A stretch of 11,860 bases of DNA from Pseudomonadota bacterium. GTDB taxonomy: Bacteria; Pseudomonadota; Alphaproteobacteria; Rhizobiales; Hyphomicrobiaceae. The notes under the pieces were generated by a model. The model had not been told where the DNA came from and did no database searches. It worked only from the letters and a program-made list of their open reading frames with translations. Position numbers and translations under genes: made by a program. Positions 1-6,335 of this stretch are shown piece by piece (positions within the stretch are counted from its first letter, which is position 1; every line of letters starts with the position of its first letter). Location: the NCBI GenBank assembly GCA_023392135.1, contig JAEVZQ010000082.1:1-11860 (forward strand), read 5' to 3'.

Positions 1-1
1 G

Positions 2-331
2 GACAAGGAGCTGCTCGATTTCCTGCGCGAGCAGCAGCACATGAGAAACCACCCGGATGAGGTTCGCGAGGTGCTGAAGGAGATCGTGGTCGCGGCGGAA
101 ACCTTCGAGACCGGAAAGATCCGCAAGGATGCGCTCGCCGCGATGGAGGAGCTGAAGCGCTCTGGTCCGCAGCCGAACAATCCCTGGGCCAAGGCGGCCT
201 ACTGGGGCAGCACTGCCGTCGCCGTCGGTTGCGTCGTCGCCAGCGCCTTGGGAGCGGCAGCTATCGGCGTTCCCTGCATCCTGACCGGCGCGGCGTCCTC
301 GGCGGCGGTGAAATTGCTTAACGGGCCGTGA
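2..331 (+). CDS. C-terminal part of an unrecognised protein with a hydrophobic tail (5' end outside window)
   Basis: The frame is open from base 2 to a TGA at 329-331, giving at least 109 residues. An ATG at 41 is in frame but has no Shine-Dalgarno sequence before it, and the codons upstream read as sensible protein (charged, helical), so this is more likely the end of a longer gene than a complete small one. The visible part begins with a charged, probably alpha-helical stretch rich in Glu, Lys and Arg. A Pro/Asn-rich hinge (GPQPNNPWAK) follows, then about 40 small and hydrophobic residues rich in Ala, Gly and Val, which could form one or two membrane segments or a hydrophobic hairpin at the C-terminus. 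I do not recognise the family and assign no function. It is followed at once by a palindromic repeat and is convergent with the envC-ctpA operon. Confidence 0.5.
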   Translation, partial: DKELLDFLREQQHMRNHPDEVREVLKEIVVAAETFETGKIRKDALAAMEELKRSGPQPNNPWAKAAYWGSTAVAVGCVVASALGAAAIGVPCILTGAASSAAVKLLNGP

Positions 332-336
332 GGACA

Positions 337-409
337 AGTGGTCCTTTTGATTCCGACATTTGCTCTCGAGCTTGCCGCGGCGGGATGCAAATGTCGGAAT
401 CGGACCACT
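337..409. repeat. Palindromic repetitive element, copy 1
   Basis: A 53-bp core at 349-401 has perfect 15-nt inverted arms, GATTCCGACATTTGC (349-363) and its complement (387-401), around a 23-nt asymmetric centre that contains CTCGAG and CCGCGG. In this copy an extra outer 8-bp stem, AGTGGTCC (337-344) with GGACCACT (402-409), lengthens the hairpin, with a TTTT bulge at 345-348. A second copy lies at 3926-3978 in the opposite orientation with one mismatch. The element starts six bases after the stop of the first gene. It could act as a 3'-end hairpin stabilising or terminating that transcript, although no T-tract follows it. It resembles REP/BIME-type intergenic elements in design, but I cannot name its family. 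Confidence 0.85.
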
Positions 410-575
410 AGAGCTGCCTGTCACTTCGGGATGGATTAGACTCGACGCTCCCGCAGGCCGACCTGGATCTTTCCGAGCGGGGAGGGCGCGCTCAGCCGGC
501 CCGCGACCGGCCGCAATCCTCCAGCGCCGCAGAGCTCGTTCTCCCGTTCCACCCCAACCCGATCGAGCGGGAATG

Positions 576-603
576 AAAAAGGGCGCCCCCAACGGAGGCG
601 CCC
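576..603 (-). terminator. Rho-independent terminator of the envC-ctpA operon
   Basis: On the minus strand the sequence reads GGGCGCC, a 9-nt loop, GGCGCCC and then TTTTT. The stem is 581-587 with 597-603 and the T-tract is 576-580. It lies about 70 bases past the ctpA stop codon, in the correct orientation to end the envC-ctpA transcript. A strong GC stem followed directly by a run of T is the classic intrinsic terminator layout. On the plus strand the A-run precedes the stem, so it would not terminate transcripts from the left as well. Confidence 0.75.
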
Positions 604-634
604 AGTGCATTCCAACGGACAGTTGCGCTGTTTA

Positions 635-670
635 AGCATGCTGCGGGCCGGGCTATCCGGCCCGCATGCT
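635..670 (-). other. GC-rich hairpin directly after ctpA
   Basis: TGCGGGCCGG (642-651) pairs with CCGGCCCGCA (657-666) around a 5-nt loop, and flanking AGCATG/CATGCT bases can extend or compete with the stem. The hairpin begins four bases beyond the ctpA stop. It has no T-tract, so I read it as an mRNA 3'-end stabilising structure placed before the true terminator at 576-603. It could instead be a first, weaker terminator. Confidence 0.6.
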
Positions 671-674
671 ACCG

Positions 675-2018
675 TCAGTTCGGTACTTTCTCCTGTGTGG
701 CAGCCGGTGCCTCGGTCGAGGCAGCGACTTTGCCGAGCAGCAGGGAGATGGCGTACTGAAGCTGCTTGTCCTTCTCCGGCTCCTGCGGAACGTAGGCCGA
801 CGAGCCGGACTCTTCCTTCACGCCGTCCTTGTCAGGCTTCAGGTGGCCGCGGAGGCTCGCCTCGCCACGCGGCTTCGGCGGCTCCTTGCTCTGCAGCTCG
901 GGCGGCAGCTCCTGCTCCACGACGACATCCGGGTGGATGCCCTGTGCCTGGATCGAGCGGCCGGATGGCGTGTAGTAGCGCGCCGTCGTCAAGCGGATGG
1001 CGCCGTTGCTGCCGAGCGGGATGATCGTCTGGACCGAGCCCTTGCCGAAGGACCGGGTGCCGATGACCGTACCACGCTTGTGGTCCTGAATCGCACCAGC
1101 AACGATCTCGGAGGCGGAGGCCGAGCCACCGTTGACCAGAACGAGGACCTTCTTGCCGTCCGTGATGTCGCCCGGGCGAGCCTGGCTGCGCTGGGTCTCT
1201 TCCAGATTGCGCCCCTTCGTCAGCACGATGGCACCCTTGTCGAGGAACGCATCGGAGACGGCCACCGCCTGATCGAGCAAGCCGCCGGGGTTGTTGCGCA
1301 AATCGATGATGTAGCCCTTAAGCTTCTTGCCGGACTGCTTCTTCAGCTCCTCCACCGACTTCACGAGATTCGCATGCGTCTGCTCATTGAAGGTGGAGAT
1401 CTTCACGTAGGCGACCTGCTCGTCCGCCTCGAGCCGTGCTTTCACGGCGTTGATGCGGATGATGTCGCGCGTGATCGATACGTCGAACGGCTCGTCGCGG
1501 CCCTTGCGCACGATGGTCAGCTTGATCGGAGTGTTGACCGGGCCGCGCATCTCCTCGACCGCCTGCTCGAGCGTCAGCCCGACGATCTGTTCATCGTCGA
1601 GATGCGTGATCAGGTCGTTGGCCTGGACACCTGCCCGCTGAGCCGGCGTGCCGTCGATGGGGGAGACCACCTTGACCACGCCGTTCTCCATCGTGACCTC
1701 GATGCCGAGGCCGCCGAACTCACCGCGCGTCTGCACCTGCATGTCGCGGAAATGCTTTGGACTGAGATAGGCCGAATGTGGGTCGAGCGACGCCAGCATG
1801 CCGTTGATCGCCGACTCGATGAGCTGTGTGTCATCGGGCTTCTCGACATAGTCCGAACGAACGCGCTCGAGCACGTCGCCGAACAGGTCGAGCTGGCGGT
1901 AGATCTCGGAATTCGGCGATGACGCCGAATATGTCTGTGTGACATTCGCAACTGTCGTCAGACCGGCGAGGCCTGCCATCAGCAAAAATGTCCAGAATGC
2001 AAATTCCGGTTTGCGCAT
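675..2018 (-). CDS. ctpA: Carboxy-terminal processing protease CtpA (S41 family)
   Basis: The protein has 447 residues, the usual size for alphaproteobacterial CtpA. It is a periplasmic serine protease of the S41 family that trims the C-termini of envelope proteins and is linked to cell-wall hydrolase control. Residues about 7-27 form a signal or anchor segment. A PDZ domain spans about 95-175 (GGLGIEV, SPIDGTPAQRAG). The protease core follows, with YIIDLRNNPGGLL at 236-248, GGSASASEI at 297-305 and FGKGSVQ at 324-330. The catalytic Ser-Lys pair is expected at S301 and K326; this 25-residue spacing matches that of E. coli Prc. The tail from about 372 to 420 is highly charged and Pro-rich, unlike the ordered core. 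ATG at 2016-2018 has AGGGA upstream, and only 12 bases separate it from envC, so the two genes form one operon. No catalytic residue is missing. Confidence 0.95.
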   Translation of the reverse strand: MRKPEFAFWTFLLMAGLAGLTTVANVTQTYSASSPNSEIYRQLDLFGDVLERVRSDYVEKPDDTQLIESAINGMLASLDPHSAYLSPKHFRDMQVQTRGEFGGLGIEVTMENGVVKVVSPIDGTPAQRAGVQANDLITHLDDEQIVGLTLEQAVEEMRGPVNTPIKLTIVRKGRDEPFDVSITRDIIRINAVKARLEADEQVAYVKISTFNEQTHANLVKSVEELKKQSGKKLKGYIIDLRNNPGGLLDQAVAVSDAFLDKGAIVLTKGRNLEETQRSQARPGDITDGKKVLVLVNGGSASASEIVAGAIQDHKRGTVIGTRSFGKGSVQTIIPLGSNGAIRLTTARYYTPSGRSIQAQGIHPDVVVEQELPPELQSKEPPKPRGEASLRGHLKPDKDGVKEESGSSAYVPQEPEKDKQLQYAISLLLGKVAASTEAPAATQEKVPN

Positions 2019-2030
2019 TGTCCCTGTGCC

Positions 2031-3440
2031 TTATCCCTGCACCTTAAGTTGCTGTCCCTGGTGCCACCAGGGCGATGGGTCGACGGGGCGACCCTCCTTG
2101 CGGAACTCGACGTACAACACCGGGGCATTGTCCTCGGACTGGCCCCGGGGTGCGACCTGCATTGTTCCGACCGGCTCGCCAGCAAGTATAAACTGGCCAA
2201 GCTGGGCGTCTATACGAGAAAGTCCGGCAAGTAATACATGGTATCCACCTCCGGCATTTATAATCAAGAGCTGGCCATAGCTACGGAATTCTCCAGCGTA
2301 AACGACCCAGCCATCAGAAGGTGACGTGATCTGGGCCCCGTGGCGGGTCTGAATGACTATGCCATGGGACTTGCGGCCATTCGACGTCGTGTCCCCAAAA
2401 GAGATGACCGTCTGCCCATGAGCTGGCATCGGCAACTTGCCTCTGGCCAGGTGGAACGGCATGGCCGGCTGCATGCGCCCGGGCGGTCCGAGCAGTGGTC
2501 CTGATCCCGGCGACAGGACCACGGCGACTTCTGTCTCCTTCGGCTTCCCGGCCGCCTTGGCATCTGGCGCCTTGCCTTTCGAACCGGCCTGCCGATCGAG
2601 GCTGGCTTCTTTCGGGAGCTGCTTGTCGTAGGTGCCGAGCCCTGTCTTTTCAGCTACCGTCTGGTCGAGGGCAGTGATGAGGTCGCTGATGCTGTCGACC
2701 GATTGCGAAATCCGATCTGCTTCGCGGCGCACGGCCTCGAGCTCGTTCTGCCGCTCACCCAGCGAGTGGCGCTTCTCCTCCATCAGCATCGCCACCCGGG
2801 TCTGGGCGGCCTTCAAACGCTCGGTTTCCGCCTCGATCTTCGCGCGCTCCTCCGCGATTTGCTTGAAAACCCGGTCGAGCTCCTGCAGGCGTCCTACGAG
2901 ATCCTGGACTTCCGTCTGCAACTCCGGGACCGCGCGCCCGAGGAGCATGGCGCTGCGCACCATCTCCAGCGCGTCCTCCCGGCGGGTGATGATCACCGGC
3001 GGCGGGTTGCGGCCGATCCGCTGCATGGCAGCGAGGAGGCTGCTGATCGAGGAATGGCGCTGCCGCAGCGCTTCCTGATGCATCTTCTGCTTGGCAACCA
3101 GTGCATCCCGGCGCTCTTCTATGCTGCTGAGCTGCGCCTCGCTGAACTGCACGCTGCGAGCCGCCGCCTGCAGCTGCTCGTTGAGCCGGGCGCGCTCCTC
3201 CTCCATTGTGGCGAGGCCGGCCCTGAGCTGCTTCTCCCGCTCTGCGGCCTCCTGAAGCTGCTTACGATTCTGCTCGAGCTTCTGCTTGGCCTCCGTCGCG
3301 AGCTGCGACTGTGCCAGAGCCGGGAAGGCGGTCAGCAGCAGGCCAGCCGACAGCACGAGGCAGAGCGCCGCACGGGGCCCAGCCGCGCATCGCCACTCCT
3401 GGCGTGCTGCCGAAGCCGCGTCTTCACCTCGTGACCGCAT
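2031..3440 (-). CDS. envC: EnvC-like murein hydrolase activator with degenerate LytM (M23) domain
   Basis: The 469-residue protein has a signal peptide after a long basic N-region (hydrophobic about 24-40, AxA-type cleavage near FPALAQS at 39-45). Long coiled-coil stretches follow, rich in Glu, Lys, Gln and Arg (about 47-130 and 175-262). Then comes a Lys/Ala/Pro linker and a C-terminal LytM/peptidase M23 domain (about 335-455). In active M23 enzymes zinc is bound by HxGxD and LHFE-type motifs. Here the equivalents are S358-H-G-I-V362 and L-Y443-V-E, and the YAHL-type His is replaced by Gly near 406, so the zinc site is lost. This is the known state of EnvC, which activates periplasmic N-acetylmuramoyl-L-alanine amidases instead of cutting peptidoglycan itself. 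The ATG is preceded by AGGGG at short spacing. It is the first gene of the operon with ctpA, a common pairing in Alphaproteobacteria. Confidence 0.9.
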   Translation of the reverse strand: MRSRGEDAASAARQEWRCAAGPRAALCLVLSAGLLLTAFPALAQSQLATEAKQKLEQNRKQLQEAAEREKQLRAGLATMEEERARLNEQLQAAARSVQFSEAQLSSIEERRDALVAKQKMHQEALRQRHSSISSLLAAMQRIGRNPPPVIITRREDALEMVRSAMLLGRAVPELQTEVQDLVGRLQELDRVFKQIAEERAKIEAETERLKAAQTRVAMLMEEKRHSLGERQNELEAVRREADRISQSVDSISDLITALDQTVAEKTGLGTYDKQLPKEASLDRQAGSKGKAPDAKAAGKPKETEVAVVLSPGSGPLLGPPGRMQPAMPFHLARGKLPMPAHGQTVISFGDTTSNGRKSHGIVIQTRHGAQITSPSDGWVVYAGEFRSYGQLLIINAGGGYHVLLAGLSRIDAQLGQFILAGEPVGTMQVAPRGQSEDNAPVLYVEFRKEGRPVDPSPWWHQGQQLKVQG

Positions 3441-3534
3441 CTACCCCTGTTCCGCGACGCTGCCCATCCGATTGGCGCGGCTCCGCACCCCGTCACGACC
3501 CCGCAACAGAACTCTCTACAACCGATTACGGCAA

Positions 3535-3563
3535 TTCTGGTACGGTACGCAGCATCATAATAC
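3535..3563 (+). promoter_or_regulatory. Candidate promoter of the twin-TM gene
   Basis: TTCTGG (3535-3540) and TAATAC (3558-3563) lie 17 bases apart on the plus strand, about 107 bases before the ATG of the small membrane protein. Its -10 shares two bases with the candidate -10 of the opposite envC promoter, so the two polymerases could not bind both at once. The -35 is weak, so this is tentative. Confidence 0.3.
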
Positions 3564-3582
3564 ACGCAAGCGGTGCGACCAA
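3554..3582 (-). promoter_or_regulatory. Candidate promoter of envC-ctpA
   Basis: On the minus strand TTGGTC (3577-3582) and TATGAT (3554-3559) are separated by exactly 17 bases, a good sigma-70-type arrangement. It lies about 115 bases before the envC ATG. This is a by-eye match; the -35 is only a fair fit and no transcript start is known. Confidence 0.4.
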
Positions 3583-3669
3583 TCGCGAACCTTTACTTCT
3601 GTGGTATGTTTCGTGTTGTTTGGGGTTCTCGATGAGCCGCCAGGGCGCTGGCCCAGGAGCACGGTCAAC

Positions 3670-3858
3670 ATGAACGACCTTTTCTATTTCCTCTCCATCC
3701 TGGCGCCCGTCGCCGTTTTGATCGTGCTCGTCCTCGGACTTGTAAACCTCATGCGGGCCAGAAATTCGAACAGAAGCCAGAAGCTGATGCGCTGGCGGGT
3801 CGGGCTTCAGTTCGTGGCCATCATTCTCATCATGATCACGGTCTATCTGGCCCGCTGA
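3670..3858 (+). CDS. Twin-transmembrane (HIG1-like) small inner-membrane protein
   Basis: The 62-residue protein has two hydrophobic helices, about 4-28 and 44-60. They are joined by a short basic loop with the conserved-looking stretch RSQKLMRWRVGLQF (35-48). This size and loop match the family annotated as twin transmembrane protein, related to HIG1 (hypoxia-induced gene 1) domains; in mitochondria HIG1 proteins attach to respiratory supercomplexes. A bacterial role is not established, so I give none. The ATG at 3670 has AGGAG at 3655-3659, ten bases upstream, which fixes the start; longer in-frame extensions upstream are mostly promoter region. As I recall, this small gene commonly sits just before the cobalamin adenosyltransferase and etf genes in Hyphomicrobiales, as here. 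Confidence 0.85.
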   Translation: MNDLFYFLSILAPVAVLIVLVLGLVNLMRARNSNRSQKLMRWRVGLQFVAIILIMITVYLAR

Positions 3859-3925
3859 GTGGGTATCGCTCCAGCTTTTCTTGACCGGAAGGGCGGCGGG
3901 GCTACTGTCGCGGAGCTCGTGTTCC

Positions 3926-3978
3926 GATTCCGACATTTGCATCCCGCCGCAGCAAGCTCGAGAGCAAATGTCGGAATC
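3926..3978. repeat. Palindromic repetitive element, copy 2 (opposite orientation)
   Basis: The copy shows the same 15-nt arms as copy 1: GATTCCGACATTTGC at 3926-3940 and its complement at 3964-3978. Its core is the reverse complement of the core of copy 1 except for one base (A at 3951, corresponding to C at 376 in copy 1). The outer 8-bp stem of copy 1 is not preserved here. It lies in the 154-base gap between the twin-TM gene and pduO, ending 34 bases before the pduO ATG. A transcript crossing the gap would carry a large hairpin in the leader of pduO. Frames that read through it give peptide-like sequence only by chance. Confidence 0.85.
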
Positions 3979-4012
3979 AGATGCTCCACTAGGCTCCCGA
4001 GAGGCGACGACC

Positions 4013-4594
4013 ATGGTCATCCTGAACAAGATCTATACCCGCACCGGAGATGACGGCACGACCGCCCTCGCGAGCGGCGATCGCGTGCGGAAGGACAGCA
4101 TCCGCGTCGCTGCGTACGGCACGATCGACGAGACGAATGCTGCGATCGGGATGGCGCGTGTGCATCTGGCTGGCAGTGATCCCGGCCTGGATGCGAAGCT
4201 CGCCCGGGTCCAGAACGATCTATTCGACCTCGGGGCAGAGCTCAGCACGCCCGATACAGGAAAGCCGAGAAGGCACGAGCGGATGGAGATCACGCCGGCT
4301 CAGGTCAAGCGCCTGGAAGCCGACATCGACGAGTTGAACGCCCACCTCCAGCCGCTGCGGTCGTTTGTGCTTCCTGGAGGTTCGGCCGCTGCTGCCGCCC
4401 TGCACATGGCGCGTACCATCTGCCGGCGTGCGGAACGGCTGATGGTCACGATGGCAGCCGATCCAAGCGAAGGCGTGAGCAGCATTGCGCTGCAATATGT
4501 CAATCGGCTTTCGGACCTCCTGTTCGTGGCCAGCCGCCACGCCAATGACCGCGGAAACAGTGATATCCTCTGGGTTCCCGGGCAGAACAGGTAG
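4013..4594 (+). CDS. pduO: PduO-type cob(I)alamin adenosyltransferase
   Basis: The enzyme transfers the adenosyl group of ATP to cob(I)alamin, making adenosylcobalamin in the cytoplasm. The 193-residue length fits the PduO/ACA family. The N-terminal ATP-binding motif TRTGDDGTT is at 9-17, followed by VAAYGTIDETNAAIG (32-46). The helical bundle carries the conserved C-terminal motifs RRAERLMVT (138-146) and QYVNRLSDLLFVASR (161-175), which form the nucleotide and corrinoid site. I chose ATG at 4013 because the protein then begins MVILNKIYTRTGD, as family members do; the frame upstream runs back through the palindromic repeat and is not coding. The purine-rich GAGAGGCGACGA before the ATG can serve as ribosome binding site. 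The likely customers are B12-dependent acyl-CoA mutases (methylmalonyl- or ethylmalonyl-CoA), consistent with the acyl-CoA genes downstream. Confidence 0.93.
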   Translation: MVILNKIYTRTGDDGTTALASGDRVRKDSIRVAAYGTIDETNAAIGMARVHLAGSDPGLDAKLARVQNDLFDLGAELSTPDTGKPRRHERMEITPAQVKRLEADIDELNAHLQPLRSFVLPGGSAAAAALHMARTICRRAERLMVTMAADPSEGVSSIALQYVNRLSDLLFVASRHANDRGNSDILWVPGQNR

Positions 4595-4650
4595 ATAATC
4601 CGGGCGTGAACGGCCAATCTGGCCTGTAGTTCAATTCAGGGGACGGGCGC

Positions 4651-5352
4651 GTGTTCATACCAGTCTACGACCAGAATCCGCTGCGCTCGATCCAGTTTCA
4701 GGCCGTTACGACGAGCCTCATCCTGGCGAACATCGTCGTCTTCATCTTGCAGGTAACAATACTTCCGGACCAAGTGATCCTGGGCTTTGCGCTCGTGCCT
4801 CACGATCTGCTGAGCCTCGGCGCGCTGGGGCCGGGCGGATTGGTGACCCCCGGAAGCGAGATCGGCATCCCGGAACGGCTGACACTGGTCTCGTACATGT
4901 TCTTCCACGGCGACATCCTGCATCTCGCCGGGAACATGCTGTTCCTCTGGGTTTTCGGCGACAACGTCGAGGACGCGCTCGGCCATTTCAAGTTCCTGAT
5001 CTTCTATTTGCTGTGTGGTGTCGTGGGCGGGCTCGTCCACGTGCTGATGATGCCGTCGTCCGAGATGCCCCTCATTGGTGCCAGCGGGGCAGTTGCCGGT
5101 GTGATCGCGGCCTACCTGATGCTTCATCCGCGGGTTCGGGTCTGGGTGTTGATCTTCCGGTTCATTCCGATCCGCATCTCAGCCGCATTTGCGCTAGGTG
5201 CTTGGATTCTCACGCAGTTCGTCATGGTGTTGTTGCCGCAGGCGGGCCCTGTCGCCTGGTGGGCGCACGTCGGCGGGATCCTCGCCGGCGCGATCCTCGT
5301 CACTGTCATGCGCCGGCCCGGAGTGCCGCTGTTCGACCGCAATATTGCATAG
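4651..5352 (+). CDS. Rhomboid family intramembrane serine protease
   Basis: This 233-residue polytopic membrane protein has about six hydrophobic helices. The rhomboid catalytic dyad is present: GASGAVAG at 143-150 with Ser145, and His206 in AHVGG (205-209). Helix 2 has HLAGNMLFLWVFG at 91-103, with His91 and Asn95, the expected oxyanion-stabilising positions. The loop after the first helix (about 45-78) matches the long L1 region of rhomboids. The start is GTG at 4651, preceded by CAGGGGAC at 4637-4643; there is no ATG nearby that would keep the N-terminal residues typical of this subgroup (MFIPVYDQNP). It follows pduO by 56 bases on the same strand and may be cotranscribed. The substrate cannot be told from sequence. 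Confidence 0.93.
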   Translation: MFIPVYDQNPLRSIQFQAVTTSLILANIVVFILQVTILPDQVILGFALVPHDLLSLGALGPGGLVTPGSEIGIPERLTLVSYMFFHGDILHLAGNMLFLWVFGDNVEDALGHFKFLIFYLLCGVVGGLVHVLMMPSSEMPLIGASGAVAGVIAAYLMLHPRVRVWVLIFRFIPIRISAAFALGAWILTQFVMVLLPQAGPVAWWAHVGGILAGAILVTVMRRPGVPLFDRNIA

Positions 5353-5403
5353 CAGCGTTGATGGATCGGAATATCTTCGCGAATCACGCTGCCAACCGAA
5401 TGA

Positions 5404-5432
5404 TTGACTTGCCGAAAACGTGAGCATACGTT
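5404..5432 (+). promoter_or_regulatory. Candidate promoter of etfB-etfA
   Basis: TTGACT (5404-5409) and TACGTT (5427-5432) lie 17 bases apart in the 227-base gap before etfB. The -35 is near consensus and the -10 is poor (three of six). The length of the gap argues that etfBA has its own promoter separate from the rhomboid gene, but this particular site is only a candidate. Confidence 0.3.
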
Positions 5433-5433
5433 G

Positions 5434-5471
5434 CCCTTTCGCACCTGCGAAGGGACCTCTGCGCGCGAGGT
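5434..5471 (+). other. Two adjacent hairpins in the etfB leader
   Basis: CCCTTTCGC (5434-5442) pairs with GCGAAGGG (5447-5454) around a 4-base loop, with one base bulged. Immediately after, ACCTC (5455-5459) pairs with GAGGT (5467-5471). They stand 80-120 bases past the rhomboid stop codon and about 110 bases before the etfB ATG. They may end the rhomboid transcript (no T-tract is visible) or form a structured leader for etfB. Nothing else recognisable occupies the remainder of this gap. Confidence 0.4.
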
Positions 5472-5579
5472 CAGTTCGGAGGTTGAGACAGATCGTCCCG
5501 CAATCGGCCGTTGCGGAGGCCGCATACCTGCTGGCAAATACGTCATGCAATTGAAGGAATACTCGGGAGAGTTTGGGAC

Positions 5580-6335
5580 ATGAAGATCCTCGTGCCGGTC
5601 AAGCGCGTGGTCGATTTCAATGTGAAGATCCGGGTCAAGCCGGATGGTTCGGGGGTCGAGCTTGCGAACGTCAAGATGTCCATGAACCCCTTCGACGAGA
5701 TTGCCGTGGAAGAGGCGATCCGGCTGAAGGAAAAGGGCATCGCCACCGAAATCGTAGCTGTCTCGATCGGGCCGTCCAAGGCTCAGGAGACGATCCGCAC
5801 AGCCCTGGCGATGGGTGCCGACCGAGGCATTCTGATCGAGACCGAGGATGGCGTCGCCGTAGAGCCACTTGCGGTCGCGAAGCTTCTCAAGGCCGTGGTT
5901 GCCAACGAGCAGCCCGGCCTTATTATTTTGGGCAAACAGGCCATCGACGACGATTGCAATCAGACGGGCCAGATGCTGGCGGCGCTTCTCGGCTGGCCGC
6001 AGGCAACCTTCGCATCCAGGGTCGTCATCGAGAATGACACGGCCATGGTGACCCGCGAGGTCGACGGCGGCCTCGAAACATTGAAGCTGAAGCTGCCGGC
6101 GATCGTCACCACGGACCTCCGCCTCAACGAGCCGCGTTACGCCTCGCTTCCCAACATCATGAAGGCGAAGAAGAAGCCTCTGGACATCAAGAAGGCCGCG
6201 GACCTCGGCGTAGATGTTGCTCCGCGCCTGAAGGTGCTGCAAACGGCTAAGCCGCCGGCCCGCAAGTCGGGCGTCAAGGTGGCGAGTGTGGCGGAGCTCG
6301 TCGAGAAGCTGAAGACGGAAGCGGGGGTAATCTGA
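5580..6335 (+). CDS. etfB: Electron transfer flavoprotein, beta subunit
   Basis: EtfB pairs with EtfA to form the FAD-containing carrier that takes electrons from acyl-CoA and other dehydrogenases and passes them to ETF-ubiquinone oxidoreductase. The 251 residues match the family. It opens with [20 protein letters not shown], typical of group I (mitochondrial-type) ETF beta. The AMP-binding region includes [17 protein letters not shown] (116-132). The ETF-beta signature and dehydrogenase recognition loop is [18 protein letters not shown] at 177-194, with Leu190 at the position that plugs into partner dehydrogenases, followed by KAKKK. I chose ATG 5580 because GGGAGA lies at 5565-5570 and the protein then starts like its relatives; a longer in-frame start at 5511 adds 23 residues of leader. 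The stop overlaps the etfA start (TGATG), showing translational coupling. Confidence 0.97.
   Translation: MKILVPVKRVVDFNVKIRVKPDGSGVELANVKMSMNPFDEIAVEEAIRLKEKGIATEIVAVSIGPSKAQETIRTALAMGADRGILIETEDGVAVEPLAVAKLLKAVVANEQPGLIILGKQAIDDDCNQTGQMLAALLGWPQATFASRVVIENDTAMVTREVDGGLETLKLKLPAIVTTDLRLNEPRYASLPNIMKAKKKPLDIKKAADLGVDVAPRLKVLQTAKPPARKSGVKVASVAELVEKLKTEAGVI

Noticed and set aside
332..674. Small frames of 60-140 codons in the gap between the first gene and ctpA
   Set aside because: They run through the repeat and the terminator hairpins, lack ribosome binding sites and are rich in Arg, Pro and Ser as random GC-rich sequence is.
666..1922. A 418-codon open frame on the plus strand opposite ctpA
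   Set aside because: It is antisense to a clear S41 protease, its sequence is Leu/Arg/Asp-rich without any domain, and long antisense frames are expected in GC-rich DNA.
2031..2420. The degenerate LytM zinc site as a sign of a broken gene
   Set aside because: Loss of all zinc ligands is the normal condition of EnvC-type activators, and the reading frame is intact.
3859..4012. An in-frame N-terminal extension of PduO through the palindromic repeat
   Set aside because: The added residues come from the repeat element, and the same peptide-like string appears in an unrelated frame at copy 1. The family start is at 4013.
3859..4012. A cobalamin riboswitch in front of pduO
   Set aside because: The leader is only 154 bases, mostly taken up by the repeat element, and no B12-box-like sequence was seen.
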